From positions 4,588,001 to 4,652,000 of the forward strand of contig NZ_CP151803.1 of assembly GCF_038446955.1 (NCBI RefSeq): a DNA stretch of 64,000 nucleotides. Reading direction: 5' to 3'. A program made the position numbers and the translations under genes. Within the stretch, counting starts at the first letter, position 1. Every line of letters starts with the position of its first letter. The notes beneath the pieces are model-generated. The model did not search any database and had not been told where the DNA came from. It saw only the letters and a list, made by a program, of their open reading frames with translations. The DNA comes from Pedobacter sp. FW305-3-2-15-E-R2A2. GTDB lineage: Bacteria; Bacteroidota; Bacteroidia; Sphingobacteriales; Sphingobacteriaceae. This document shows positions 55,144-63,182 of the stretch, in pieces.

Positions 55144-55389
55144 CTATGGTATCAAAACCAAGAAAAAGCCTGCAAATCGTAAGATAGCAGGCTTTTTCGT
55201 TTTTATCAGGTATCAAAATTCTCATTAATTCATATAAGATTGGTGAGTGATTCGGTGAGTAAATCTTGGAAAGGAAATGACTCACCAGAAATGAAATATC
55301 AAACTGATATTGAGCAGGTTACAAGACTAAACATCTTGATTCTCCATCACTGCAAGGCTAAATTTGTTTACTTTTTAATGTTTAACATT

Positions 55390-56607
55390 ATGAAAACCAA
55401 TTTCAGCTTGCTCTTCTACATGAAGAAGCCAAAGAATTATCAAAAAGGCGTTGCCCCTATTTATTTACGCATTACTGTGAATGGTAACCGATCAGAAGTA
55501 ACCACTGGACGTAGTTGTGAACCGTCTCGATGGAATGCCCGTGTAGGCAGGGCAAATGGTAATAAAGAAGAAATAAAGACATTGAATACCTTCTTAGACC
55601 ATTTACAGATCAAAGTTTATGAAGCGCACAGCCTTTTAATGGAAGCAGATGAAATGATTACTGCCGAAACGCTGCGTAATAAATTCCAGGGCAAGACGGA
55701 AAAGTGTATGACCTTAATTGAAGTCTTTAAGGATCATAACCAGAAAATGGAATCATTGATTGGAAGTGAGTTTAAAAAGGGAACAGCGGAGCGTTATCGG
55801 ACCTCATTAAAGCACACGATAGAATTCATAACGTGGAAATATGGTATCGTAGATATTGAAATCAAAAAAGTTGATTATACTTTCATTTCTGAGTATGATT
55901 ATTACCTCCGTTCTGTACGTAAATGCGCAAACAACTCTGCCGTAAAGTATCTGAAGAACTTTGGTAAGATTATCCGAATTTGCCTTTCTAATGGTTGGTT
56001 AAACATTGATCCGTTCTTAAACTACAAACCTAAAGTCAAAAAAGTAGATCGGGTTTATCTCAATACTGAAGAAATACAATTAATGGCGAATAAAAAGATG
56101 GCAACTGATAGACTTACCCATGTGAGGGACATCTTTTTGTTTTCCTGTTTCACCGGACTGGCTTATATAGATGTTAAAAATTTGAGAAGGATGGACATTG
56201 TCAACGGCATAGATGGCGAGAAATGGATTTCCATAAAAAGGGAGAAAACCGACACTCCTTCTCGCATTCCCTTACTGCCAATGGCCTCTGCCCTATTGAG
56301 TAAATATCAGGATAACCGGATCTGCTTAAATACCAGAATGCTGTTTCCAGTTTTAAGTAATCAGAAGATGAATAGCTATCTAAAGGAAATAGCCGATTTC
56401 TGCGGCATAGATAAGCCAATAACCTTTCATATTGCCCGGCATACTTTTGCAACAACTGTTACTCTACTGAATGGCATTCCTATTGAAAGTGTTTCAAAAA
56501 TGCTAGGACATACAAATATCCAGACTACTCAACATTATGCAAAAATTCTGGATATTAAAGTTGGTGCTGATATGGCGCTATTGAAAAAGAAATATGCTGT
56601 AATTTAA
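55390..56607 (+). CDS. Tyrosine recombinase (site-specific integrase, IntDOT-like)
   Basis: 405 residues from ATG 55390, the usual start MKTNFSLLFYMKKPKNY. An N-terminal arm-binding domain, a core-binding SAM-like domain (~105-200) and a catalytic domain. Catalytic residues: His347 and Arg350 (HIARHTF), His in MLGHTNIQTT, Tyr383 (HYAKI), a Lys in SIKREKTDTP. At the Arg-I position the motif reads FTGLAYID (Ala258), not TGLR, as in other Bacteroidota recombinases of the IntDOT type where Arg-I is replaced. Directly follows tRNA-Ser, the target. Confidence 0.95.
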   Translation: MKTNFSLLFYMKKPKNYQKGVAPIYLRITVNGNRSEVTTGRSCEPSRWNARVGRANGNKEEIKTLNTFLDHLQIKVYEAHSLLMEADEMITAETLRNKFQGKTEKCMTLIEVFKDHNQKMESLIGSEFKKGTAERYRTSLKHTIEFITWKYGIVDIEIKKVDYTFISEYDYYLRSVRKCANNSAVKYLKNFGKIIRICLSNGWLNIDPFLNYKPKVKKVDRVYLNTEEIQLMANKKMATDRLTHVRDIFLFSCFTGLAYIDVKNLRRMDIVNGIDGEKWISIKREKTDTPSRIPLLPMASALLSKYQDNRICLNTRMLFPVLSNQKMNSYLKEIADFCGIDKPITFHIARHTFATTVTLLNGIPIESVSKMLGHTNIQTTQHYAKILDIKVGADMALLKKKYAVI

Positions 56608-56670
56608 TTTATAGGACCACACAATATTTAACTCTTCTTAGCGTCCTTATATATGAGAGCGTTAATTTAT

Positions 56671-56706
56671 AAAGCGGGAATGGTCGGAGATCATTTCCGC
56701 TTTTCT
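56671..56706. terminator. Bidirectional terminator after the integrase
   Basis: AAGCGGGAATG (56672-56682) pairs with CATTTCCGCTT (56692-56702) with one wobble, followed by TTCTTG. Serves two convergent genes. Confidence 0.8.
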
Positions 56707-56721
56707 TGTTTATCTGAGTTT

Positions 56722-57228
56722 TTATAAGTCTAATCTTGGATATACCAACCTTGTTTTTGTTGATTGCATTGTTATTCGTTTCCCTCTGCTCGTCATTTCG
56801 TATTCCTCTTCTCTGTCAAATTCAACAACCAAGTCTTGCATTCCTAAAGACTCCAAAACCTCGGAGGCTCTTTGTCGGACAATTTCCCATTCCGGATTTG
56901 TACCCAACGTAAATTCGTCCCAAAATTCAGGAGATTTATCGCCGCTACGTTCCTCAAAAAATGTATCCAATTCAATTAATTTATTAACCTGATCTGGTGT
57001 CAATAAATTATTGTCGAGGAAGGAATGATAAGACATCGTAAAGTAAGTATGGAACTCTAATGCCATCTCATCACAGGTCATACCTATTCCAATAATTTCA
57101 GCTTGTCTTTTTGCATCACATGACAGCGTTATCAGATTCGTTACAAACTCTCCGAATTTCCAACATGTAAGATTGTGGTCAAGTGTTAAATCTGTATCAC
57201 CATAATTGAATGTCGGTTCAAATTTCAT
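56722..57228 (-). CDS. Cargo protein, immunity-protein-like, unknown
   Basis: 168 residues, acidic, soluble, no signal. Contains MSYHSFLDNNLLTPDQVNKLIELD and EFTLGTNPEWEIVRQRASEVLESLG, reminiscent of small toxin-immunity proteins in polymorphic toxin loci, but no family can be named. Last gene of the XRE-to-here transcript; lower GC than the chromosome. Confidence 0.55.
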   Translation of the reverse strand: MKFEPTFNYGDTDLTLDHNLTCWKFGEFVTNLITLSCDAKRQAEIIGIGMTCDEMALEFHTYFTMSYHSFLDNNLLTPDQVNKLIELDTFFEERSGDKSPEFWDEFTLGTNPEWEIVRQRASEVLESLGMQDLVVEFDREEEYEMTSRGKRITMQSTKTRLVYPRLDL

Positions 57229-57243
57229 CGTTCTATAGCAAAT

Positions 57244-57567
57244 TTATTTTTTTCGTTTAATACGTGCGTAAAGTTCCATTACAGTATGATTAAGCTCATC
57301 CTGATTAGCCCAACGTGCTATAATGTGCCCATAGACTTCATATTCAGCTACATTAAAGCCATCCTCTATATCGTCGTAATAAATAACTTCATTTCCAAAA
57401 ATTGCAACCACCCAAAAACCACCCCCTTCAGCTCCATAATCTTTTTCCTGCCATTTTCTGGGTTCTATTTTTATCAGGTTCCAGAAATTCAATAATTCAT
57501 CATCTAATTCTAACTCACCCCTTAAAATCCATTCTTCTAATTCGCCTAATGAAATTGGTGTCCACAT
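57244..57567 (-). CDS. Cargo protein, immunity-protein-like, unknown
   Basis: 107 residues from the ATG at 57567 (an in-frame TTG at 57609 is less likely). Pattern MWTPISLGELEEWI, FWNLIKIEPRKWQEKDYG, GGGFWVVAIFGNEVIYYDDIEDGFNVAEYEVYG resembles compact immunity domains. No named family assigned. 15 bp to the next gene. Confidence 0.55.
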   Translation of the reverse strand: MWTPISLGELEEWILRGELELDDELLNFWNLIKIEPRKWQEKDYGAEGGGFWVVAIFGNEVIYYDDIEDGFNVAEYEVYGHIIARWANQDELNHTVMELYARIKRKK

Positions 57568-57620
57568 ATTAAATGTTATAAAATATATTCGTGTGTTGTT
57601 GGCTAACAATTGTAGTTAGA

Positions 57621-58196
57621 CTAAAGCATCTTTTTTCCATCATAATTAAGATAGTGAAGATAACGTAATGCGTTTATACAGTGATGTCCCCAATGATTTG
57701 AGAATCCCCACTTCAATTGCCAAAAAGCATCTTCTATAGCTTCGTCTGTTTCCATTTTGTCAATTTGTGATAGTGATTTTTTTAAATCCACATAGATATC
57801 CATGAAGTCATCAGATAGCATTCCTTGTGAAGCTTCTTTGTCAGACAAAGAAGCTTCTTCATCTAGCCTTCCCTTCATTTCTAAATATCCTGGATCATGA
57901 ACTTCCCAATAATATTCTTGTAATCCAAGCTCAGAAATCAGATTAACATTCTTGTTTTCAAAATCATTCTTGAACTCACTTTCAGCAGAAGAATATTTTA
58001 ATTCAATTAAGTCTAACTTATGTCCTGCATAATAAAGCTCTAAAAGCTTTACATGTGCTTCCGAATAAAACACATTTTTATCGATATCTGGAGTTTCTAA
58101 AAGTTCAACAAATTGCCTGGCCTTCGACAGAAAAATATTTGTGGTTGATCGTTCAATAAACTCCTTTAAATCAGCTGAGAGATCGTATGCTTTCAT
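57621..58196 (-). CDS. DUF5063-like protein
   Basis: 191 residues, helical and acidic. The C-terminal block DDFMDIYVDLKKSLSQ and FWQLKWGFSNHWGHHCINALRYLHYL matches what I recall of DUF5063 proteins (HWG.H..nAlR.LH). Function unknown. Located between the XRE regulator and the immunity-like genes. Confidence 0.55.
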   Translation of the reverse strand: MKAYDLSADLKEFIERSTTNIFLSKARQFVELLETPDIDKNVFYSEAHVKLLELYYAGHKLDLIELKYSSAESEFKNDFENKNVNLISELGLQEYYWEVHDPGYLEMKGRLDEEASLSDKEASQGMLSDDFMDIYVDLKKSLSQIDKMETDEAIEDAFWQLKWGFSNHWGHHCINALRYLHYLNYDGKKML

Positions 58197-58226
58197 TTTT
58201 TTGATTTGCGTTCAGCTCCTAGCCCA

Positions 58227-58484
58227 CTATTTATTTAGATTTTCATATTCTTCATTGAAAAACTCACTCAGGCTCACACCGAAGCAATTTAAAATATTGA
58301 TCAATGTGCCAATAGTTATATTGGCGCTTCCAGCCTCATACTTACCATACTGAGAACGATTCAAGTTATTTTCATAAGAAAACGTATCTGGACTTGTATA
58401 ACCTTTGGATTTACGAAGGCTTTTAAGTCTTAAACCTATCTTCTTTAATTCTTGTTCACTTGTTAAAAGATTCTTGTTTGCCAT
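58227..58484 (-). CDS. XRE/Cro-CI family transcriptional regulator
   Basis: 85 residues: one HTH, IGLRLKSLRKSKGYTSPDTFSYENNLNRSQYGKYEAGSANITIGTLINILNCFGVSLSEFF. First gene of the cargo transcript. A set of GAGTATT-type repeats just upstream (58501-58580) is a plausible autoregulatory site. Confidence 0.9.
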   Translation of the reverse strand: MANKNLLTSEQELKKIGLRLKSLRKSKGYTSPDTFSYENNLNRSQYGKYEAGSANITIGTLINILNCFGVSLSEFFNEEYENLNK

Positions 58485-58500
58485 GAAATAAAGTAAAGGA

Positions 58501-58580
58501 AATACTCCATTTTAATACACTCCATAAAAAGAGTATTTTTATTTGGAGTATACAAGCTATATCCTTATCTTAGAGTATTA
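58501..58580. promoter_or_regulatory. Array of GGAGTAT/ATACTCC repeats (operator candidates)
   Basis: AATACTCC (58501-58508), ATACACTCC (58515-58523), GAGTATTT (from 58531), GGAGTATA (58545-58552) and GAGTATTA (58573-58580) alternate in orientation over 80 bp. Likely bound by the adjacent XRE regulator. Confidence 0.5.
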
Positions 58581-58631
58581 AATAATTATATATGCGATAA
58601 TAAACAGTTATTAAGACATTAAGGGTCTTGC

Positions 58632-58806
58632 GGTTGCATTTCTGAAGCCGTAACGCAAGACAGCAGAATACCAAGCCTATTTACTAATATGCTATATTTG
58701 CATATTCCTAAAATAGGTGCGGGACTGCTGTACACTCGTGTTACGTAAGGCTTCAGAAACTTTTATGCAACCACGAGATGCAGTTCCGCACCTATTTCTG
58801 CATCTC
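58632..58806 (+). promoter_or_regulatory. Long nested hairpin with alternative pairings (structured DNA/RNA element)
   Basis: Nested complementary blocks: GGTTGCAT/ATGCAACC (58632-58639, 58765-58772), TTCTGAAGCC/GGCTTCAGAA (58640-58649, 58749-58758), GTAAC/GTTAC (58650-58654, 58740-58744), CAGCAG/CTGCTG (58661-58666, 58725-58730), CCTATTT/AAATAGG (58676-58682, 58711-58717), AATATGC/GCATATT (58686-58692, 58700-58706). Alternative: bases 58711-58727 pair along 17 bp with 58781-58797 (one G-U). A further GAGATGCAG/CTGCATCTC stem (58775-58783, 58798-58806) competes. A TATATTTG box (58693-58700) lies in the apex loop. No function known. Confidence 0.65.
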
Positions 58807-58831
58807 CAGGGCTCAGTTAATTTTCAAAATT

Positions 58832-59431
58832 ATGAGCAACAAAAGAAACCTTCGGTACAATCAGCTTACGGATAAGCAGATCTTAAACCCTCACACCTTC
58901 ATTGCGGACTTTTGCAGATATGAAATTGACATAGAAGCCTTCCGCACACAAATCCACGACCTGATTCGCTCTGCATGCAGCACCATACAACACGGTAAAA
59001 GCGAAGAGTATTTTTATAATTACAGATGTCTACTTAAACTTTTAGAAGCCGGACACATCTTCTTTTGTAAGGGTACAAAATTCTCGCTTCATTGTGCTTC
59101 TTCCAATGCCTCACCTTGTACAAAAGACCTCACCCGTTATTACAACGTATTAATAAGCACCCATTTTAAAAGTCTTTCTCAGGAAGAGATTAAAAACACC
59201 CATTGCTTTTTTAAAGATTTTTTCAATTTTCTAAGCCTGAACGAATGGCGGTTAATGTTGAGCCGGATTGTTGAATACGCCTATCGTCAGACAACCATTG
59301 ATGAGGTCATTGAGGATGGAAGCGCGATGGTAATTGTAAAAGAGTATCTGGAAAAGCTGATAGAGGTCATTTACCTGATTGACATTACGCAAACTGTACT
59401 CTATGTAAGCAATACCACAACCGTAAACTAA
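58832..59431 (+). CDS. Helical protein of unknown function
   Basis: 199 residues from ATG 58832; an in-frame ATG at 58778 is inside the leader hairpin and is rejected. Mainly alpha-helical, with a Cys-rich segment (CKGTKFSLHCASSNASPC). No family recognised. It lies downstream of the 141-nt nested hairpin and 28 bp before the HTH-like protein at 59460; likely a mobile-element regulator or replication accessory (inference). Confidence 0.65.
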   Translation: MSNKRNLRYNQLTDKQILNPHTFIADFCRYEIDIEAFRTQIHDLIRSACSTIQHGKSEEYFYNYRCLLKLLEAGHIFFCKGTKFSLHCASSNASPCTKDLTRYYNVLISTHFKSLSQEEIKNTHCFFKDFFNFLSLNEWRLMLSRIVEYAYRQTTIDEVIEDGSAMVIVKEYLEKLIEVIYLIDITQTVLYVSNTTTVN

Positions 59432-59459
59432 AGTCATATACACACTTAAAACTAATGTT

Positions 59460-59726
59460 ATGAACGAACAGATTAGCAAATACAGGATCAATGAATATTT
59501 GTACAACCTAAACGTATGGCAATACCGCAAAGCAATACAAATTCTTCCAAAACTATTGGGCGTTTCCTTAAACACATTTCACAATTACCGGAAAATTCTG
59601 ATAAATGATGTTCAGGATATTCCCTACGAAAAAGTAGTCATCATGGAACAATTGTTTGACTTTGAGCCGGGAACACTTGCAAGTCAAAATCCGGAAGCCC
59701 GAAGTTTAAAAGAACTCCTCCATTGA
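59460..59726 (+). CDS. Small HTH-like DNA-binding protein
   Basis: 88 residues. AIQILPKLLGVSLNTFHNYRKILINDVQDIPYEKVVIMEQLF reads as a helix-turn-helix of Cro-like type. Second gene of the short plus-strand operon starting at 58832. Role in element regulation is inferred. Confidence 0.65.
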   Translation: MNEQISKYRINEYLYNLNVWQYRKAIQILPKLLGVSLNTFHNYRKILINDVQDIPYEKVVIMEQLFDFEPGTLASQNPEARSLKELLH

Positions 59727-59781
59727 GTGTTAAGGCTTCTTACCGCCCGTTAGAGCAGAGACCTTTTCCGTAAACACCAGA

Positions 59782-59820
59782 GCAAAATCCCAATTGGGCA
59801 ATGAGCGCAAGGGATTTTGC
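59782..59820. terminator. 10-bp inverted repeat between convergent genes (terminator or oriT-like)
   Basis: GCAAAATCCC (59782-59791) and GGGATTTTGC (59811-59820) are perfect complements around a 19-nt loop. It sits between the HTH gene and the relaxase-type gene, so it may terminate both, or be part of the transfer origin. Confidence 0.5.
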
Positions 59821-59870
59821 AGGCCGAAAATGCGCGTGGGGCAAAACTGCCTTTGTAAAATCCACCACCA

Positions 59871-60857
59871 TTACCGGCTAAGTCCTTGGCCCTGATCGTG
59901 ATTTTGACCTTTCCGTTTTTTTCTTCTTCTTTTTTCCGCTTCCTCCACCGGGTTTATATCCAATCCGGGACTATACACTGGCTCCATCAGAATCTCAAAG
60001 AAATCGGAAGCAGTCCTACCTATGCTTTGAAACATATCGGCTGTAGAATGGAAAAGACCTGCTGCCACCTCTTTTGCCAGATCATTTGCAATGGATTTGG
60101 AATGATAATTTCGTTCTGCACCAAATTCCAATGCACACAACTGCTCTTTTTGTTTTAGATCTCCATTCTTATGGATATTGGCATAAGCCATGGTATCTTT
60201 TAGTTGTCTGTCGAAATGAAAGAACTGATCAAAAACAGTTTCACCGGACTGCTTAAAAGCTACCCGGTGAAATTGTCCTAGTTTTTTGGAATGCTTTTCG
60301 TTCTTTCCTGTAGAATTGTTCATAGGACTCAGTTTAATCTTATTGGTAGCATCCTTACGGCTAACTATGATCTGAATGTGCATCTGCTCACCTTCTTTAC
60401 GTTCTCCTCGCTTTTTAACGCCCTCTAAGACTTCTTTATCTTTATAGCCATAGTAACGGTAGTTTTCTATCTTACCGAACCACATCAGGTCTTTAGCGCT
60501 GTCAATTCCTGTACGTTTAAAATTCCTGGCATATTCATCCATTACTTTTTCCGCGTACCTTTTCAATTGATCCTTAACACCCGCTGCTCCAAACCGCTCT
60601 TTCAGGAAGTTTAGTTCCTTTTGACTTGGGCTGATATTGATCAGGAAGAATTTAGCATCAGTTTTACAAAGCTTTGCAATATTACCATCAATAGCCCTTC
60701 TGACTTCAAAAGGCTCGATATGCTGGCTATTGTGATTAAACCAATACTCAGGTTCTTGTTTATTGTACAACCTGTTTTCCTTTTCCAGATAACAGGTAAG
60801 CTCACTACTGCTCCCTTTATTATTTGAGGTTTCACTATCGGTAATATTGATATACAT
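59871..60857 (-). CDS. Relaxase-type mobilization protein (DUF5712 / BtgB-MobB-like)
   Basis: 328 residues from ATG 60857. MYINITDSETSNNKGSSSELTCYLEKENR and KFFLINISPSQKEL, MHIQIIVSRKDATNKIKLSPMNNS with a His-containing metal/nicking-type block (HIQIIVSR), and KLGQFHRVAFKQSGE. I recall this as the DUF5712 family adjacent to BfmA/BtgA. Expected to nick the oriT for transfer by a helper. The short gap TAATATG to the BtgA gene implies coupling. Confidence 0.85.
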   Translation of the reverse strand: MYINITDSETSNNKGSSSELTCYLEKENRLYNKQEPEYWFNHNSQHIEPFEVRRAIDGNIAKLCKTDAKFFLINISPSQKELNFLKERFGAAGVKDQLKRYAEKVMDEYARNFKRTGIDSAKDLMWFGKIENYRYYGYKDKEVLEGVKKRGERKEGEQMHIQIIVSRKDATNKIKLSPMNNSTGKNEKHSKKLGQFHRVAFKQSGETVFDQFFHFDRQLKDTMAYANIHKNGDLKQKEQLCALEFGAERNYHSKSIANDLAKEVAAGLFHSTADMFQSIGRTASDFFEILMEPVYSPGLDINPVEEAEKRRRKKRKGQNHDQGQGLSR

Positions 60858-60858
60858 A

Positions 60859-61407
60859 TTACAGCTTAGCAACTTGTTTCCGGGTATTATCAATCAGCAC
60901 CTCTTTATCTTTGCCGGAAGTCATCAACCCAAAAGAATCCCTTAGTCTGATATAAGTATCCAGGATACTTAGAAACTTTACTTTTAGCTTTTCCTTCTCA
61001 TCCACTTTATCACTAATCCCTTTTATAAATTCCTGAATTCTGGCAAGGCTTAATACTTGCTGGTTCTGGTTCTTTAACGCGTCATTATTGTATTGTAATA
61101 CCTGACTGTTGAAACAGCCCATTATTGTCTTTTGAGAGTCTACAACTCTGGCTACATCCCGTTTAATGGGAATGAGTAATTCTGCTTCCTGGGTTTTAAT
61201 AAAACCGAAGTACTCTTTCTGACCTTTTAATATGGTGTTTTTCAAAAGCTCATCGTTCAGGTCCTTGGGATCTTTCTTACTTCTATAAAAATAATCAACC
61301 ATCTGGGTAAAAACCAAACGCTTAGACCTGCATAGTTTCAAGGCAACCTTTTCAAACTTGATGGCATCTGATGCCGAATATTTTACTGTTCTTAAACTCT
61401 CCTGCAT
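60859..61407 (-). CDS. BfmA/BtgA-family mobilization protein
   Basis: 182 residues: RTVKYSASDAIKFEKVALKLCRSKRLVFTQMVDYFYRSKKDPKDLNDELLKNTILKGQ, a ribbon-helix-helix-like N terminus, and a helical rest. The family is the DNA-binding partner of the DUF5712 relaxase in Bacteroidota mobilizable elements. It ends 1 nt before the relaxase start. Confidence 0.88.
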   Translation of the reverse strand: MQESLRTVKYSASDAIKFEKVALKLCRSKRLVFTQMVDYFYRSKKDPKDLNDELLKNTILKGQKEYFGFIKTQEAELLIPIKRDVARVVDSQKTIMGCFNSQVLQYNNDALKNQNQQVLSLARIQEFIKGISDKVDEKEKLKVKFLSILDTYIRLRDSFGLMTSGKDKEVLIDNTRKQVAKL

Positions 61408-61494
61408 ATCAGTATATCTTTATAGCTATATCATTGTATATCTGTATAATCAATTATTTAGCACCCTCTCTGGGGATCGCTTTTCTTTTACTAA

Positions 61495-61533
61495 TGTGCT
61501 TTCAGCACACTAAAGAACCCCTGGAGGGTTCTT
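61495..61533. repeat. Two strong hairpins upstream of the mob genes (candidate oriT region)
   Basis: TGTGCT-TTC-AGCACA (61495-61509) and AAGAACCC-CTGGA-GGGTTCTT (61513-61533). They lie in the 228-bp gap between the wHTH gene and BtgA. Could be part of the transfer origin or an internal terminator. Confidence 0.45.
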
Positions 61534-61635
61534 GAAACACCGTTTGCAAGGCATACGGCAAGCAAGTAGGGCCACTGCCCAACTTCCGCTTGCTCCCTTT
61601 CCCGAAGAAGGAAAAGGACATAACCTGCAAGGAGC

Positions 61636-61947
61636 TTACCCCTCATGATTTGCATTAATATCACTTAACAAAGTAACCTGACTGGCCAGCTTGGGATGAT
61701 ACGACGGCTGGTAGTCGATGTATCCATGGCTAACCAGGTCTTTCAGGCACTTGTGATAAGTAGCAAATGAATGAATCGCGGAATGTTTCATTAATTCCCG
61801 TCTGGAAACCCGAAATGGATTTTGGCACAAACCTTTAGTATAGCACATGAGTATGGCCGAATAAAGGCTAAAGTGTGACTGATGAAAGCCATTGTTTTTA
61901 CTGGCCAACTTTAGAAAGTTCGTGAGTTGTTTTCCTGTATCCATCAT
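61636..61947 (-). CDS. Small winged-helix-like protein of the mobile element
   Basis: 103 residues: SLYSAILMCYTKGLCQNPFRVSRRELMKHSAIHSFATYHKCLKDLVSHGYIDYQPSYHPKLASQV fits a winged-helix DNA-binding fold. Its ATG overlaps the stop of the excisionase-like gene by 4 bp (ATGA). Role (regulator or replication accessory) not known. Confidence 0.7.
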   Translation of the reverse strand: MMDTGKQLTNFLKLASKNNGFHQSHFSLYSAILMCYTKGLCQNPFRVSRRELMKHSAIHSFATYHKCLKDLVSHGYIDYQPSYHPKLASQVTLLSDINANHEG

Positions 61948-62210
61948 GAGTTCCCGATTTCACCTAACAACTGAACAATATCCGCGTAGGCATAATAGAA
62001 AATACCTCCGACCTTTTCATACCGCAGTATTCCCTTAATGCGCAAGTTTTGAAGCGTGCCGGATGAAATCTTTAGCAGATCTCTGACTTCAGAACTGCGA
62101 AGCCACTGTTTGGGTTGCACATCCTCGGATTTGATGGCCTGTTTAATTTCCTGAATAAGTTCGGTCTTGAACTTTAACAGCTCTTCCTTTGTTAGAATCT
62201 CGATTTGCAT
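61944..62210 (-). CDS. Excisionase-like HTH_17 DNA-binding protein
   Basis: 88 residues: N-terminal helix, then QWLRSSEVRDLLKISSGTLQNLRIKGILRYEKVGGIFYYAYADIVQLL, a MerR-like HTH typical of the Xis-type proteins of CTnDOT-like elements. Unusually for this genome the start is preceded by a clear GGAGG Shine-Dalgarno (4 nt before ATG at 62210). Confidence 0.85.
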   Translation of the reverse strand: MQIEILTKEELLKFKTELIQEIKQAIKSEDVQPKQWLRSSEVRDLLKISSGTLQNLRIKGILRYEKVGGIFYYAYADIVQLLGEIGNS

Positions 62211-62243
62211 ATTGCCTCCGTATTAAGTTTACGAAGCAAATGT

Positions 62244-62291
62244 GGGCCATAAAGCCCCCGAAACCATGACCAGACGTTTAGCGTGGTCATG
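62244..62291. promoter_or_regulatory. Two inverted repeats upstream of the excisionase-like gene
   Basis: GGGC/GCCC (62244-62247 and 62254-62257) and CATGACCA/TGGTCATG (62265-62272 and 62284-62291). Possible terminator for the gene at 62312 or an operator. Confidence 0.45.
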
Positions 62292-62311
62292 TGCAAACCC
62301 TGAACCTGTTG

Positions 62312-63070
62312 TTATTTTTTTGTACCCTTTACAGGTACAATTTTGAAAATCTTCCGTTCCGATTGGATCGAAGTTCCTTTTACTGGCTCATCATCCTTTT
62401 TGCTAACGTAATAATTACGCAAAGTTTCAACGGGTATATCATTACCTCCATGAGAGAAATACCTACTGATCATTCTAGGATAAGCAACTTGGTGATCGTA
62501 TTTTAAGAGATTTCCACCACCAGGCACTTCCAGCTTTTCTATTTTTTGGAATAAGTCAATCACTGTGGTTAGATAACCTTCTTTGATCCAAATTTTTTGA
62601 GAGACTTCGTATACCTTTAGTGCATCCAAACAGACTTGAAGCTTCTCGATTTCCATCTTTTGTTTTTGAATGATCGCTTCTTTTTCAGCAATTATAATAT
62701 GTGCAGGTCTTGCATTCCATTGATCTATGCTATTTAGATACTTCTGAAATTGTTGTAATTTATCAATCCTAAATAAATATCGGTCGTGATAAGTAGAGAA
62801 AGGGTCTTTCTTTTTCAAGTTGTCAATTCTATTCTCAACAAATTCCCATACTTTAAAAAAGAAGTCCTCTTCGTTACAAGTATTGTTTTTTAAGGTGTGG
62901 GCAAGATGACACCTATAAAAGCTGTCAAAGCTATCCTCCTCCATTTCATATATTTTATTTAGGAAGTGATTATCTTCATATTTCTGCCAAGGTCCTATGA
63001 TATTGCCTACATCATAAGGGTGAGGGAAAAAGTCAAGAAACTTACGGGGCTTAAAATATTTGCTTTTCAT
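62312..63070 (-). CDS. Mobile-element protein of unknown function, coiled coil
   Basis: 252 residues with a predicted helical/coiled-coil centre (IIAEKEAIIQKQKMEIEKLQVCLDAL, ~128-155) and a basic C terminus. Segment TYHDRYLFRIDKLQQFQKYL weakly recalls RteC-type regulators, but this is not sufficient for a call. No named family. Confidence 0.65.
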   Translation of the reverse strand: MKSKYFKPRKFLDFFPHPYDVGNIIGPWQKYEDNHFLNKIYEMEEDSFDSFYRCHLAHTLKNNTCNEEDFFFKVWEFVENRIDNLKKKDPFSTYHDRYLFRIDKLQQFQKYLNSIDQWNARPAHIIIAEKEAIIQKQKMEIEKLQVCLDALKVYEVSQKIWIKEGYLTTVIDLFQKIEKLEVPGGGNLLKYDHQVAYPRMISRYFSHGGNDIPVETLRNYYVSKKDDEPVKGTSIQSERKIFKIVPVKGTKK

Positions 63071-63182
63071 AACCGGAGGTATTGTCAGTTTTAATTCTTT
63101 TAATTATCGTCTTAACGGCACTTGAAATTCCGACTAGACTCTGTCCTTAATTAAGAAAGATATTTAAGACTGAATAATCAAG

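Noticed and set aside
55028..55285. Minus-strand ORF of 85 codons across the tRNA-Ser region
   Set aside because: It is antisense to the intact tRNA gene and its downstream flank and shows no protein-like features.
55240..55389. Longer integrase start
   Set aside because: Known recombinases of this type begin at MKTNFSLLFYMKKPKNY (55390); the upstream 50 codons have no domain features.
58632..58806. Retron msr/msd or CRISPR-like element
   Set aside because: No reverse transcriptase or Cas genes nearby and no regularly spaced direct repeats; the sequence is a single nested palindrome.
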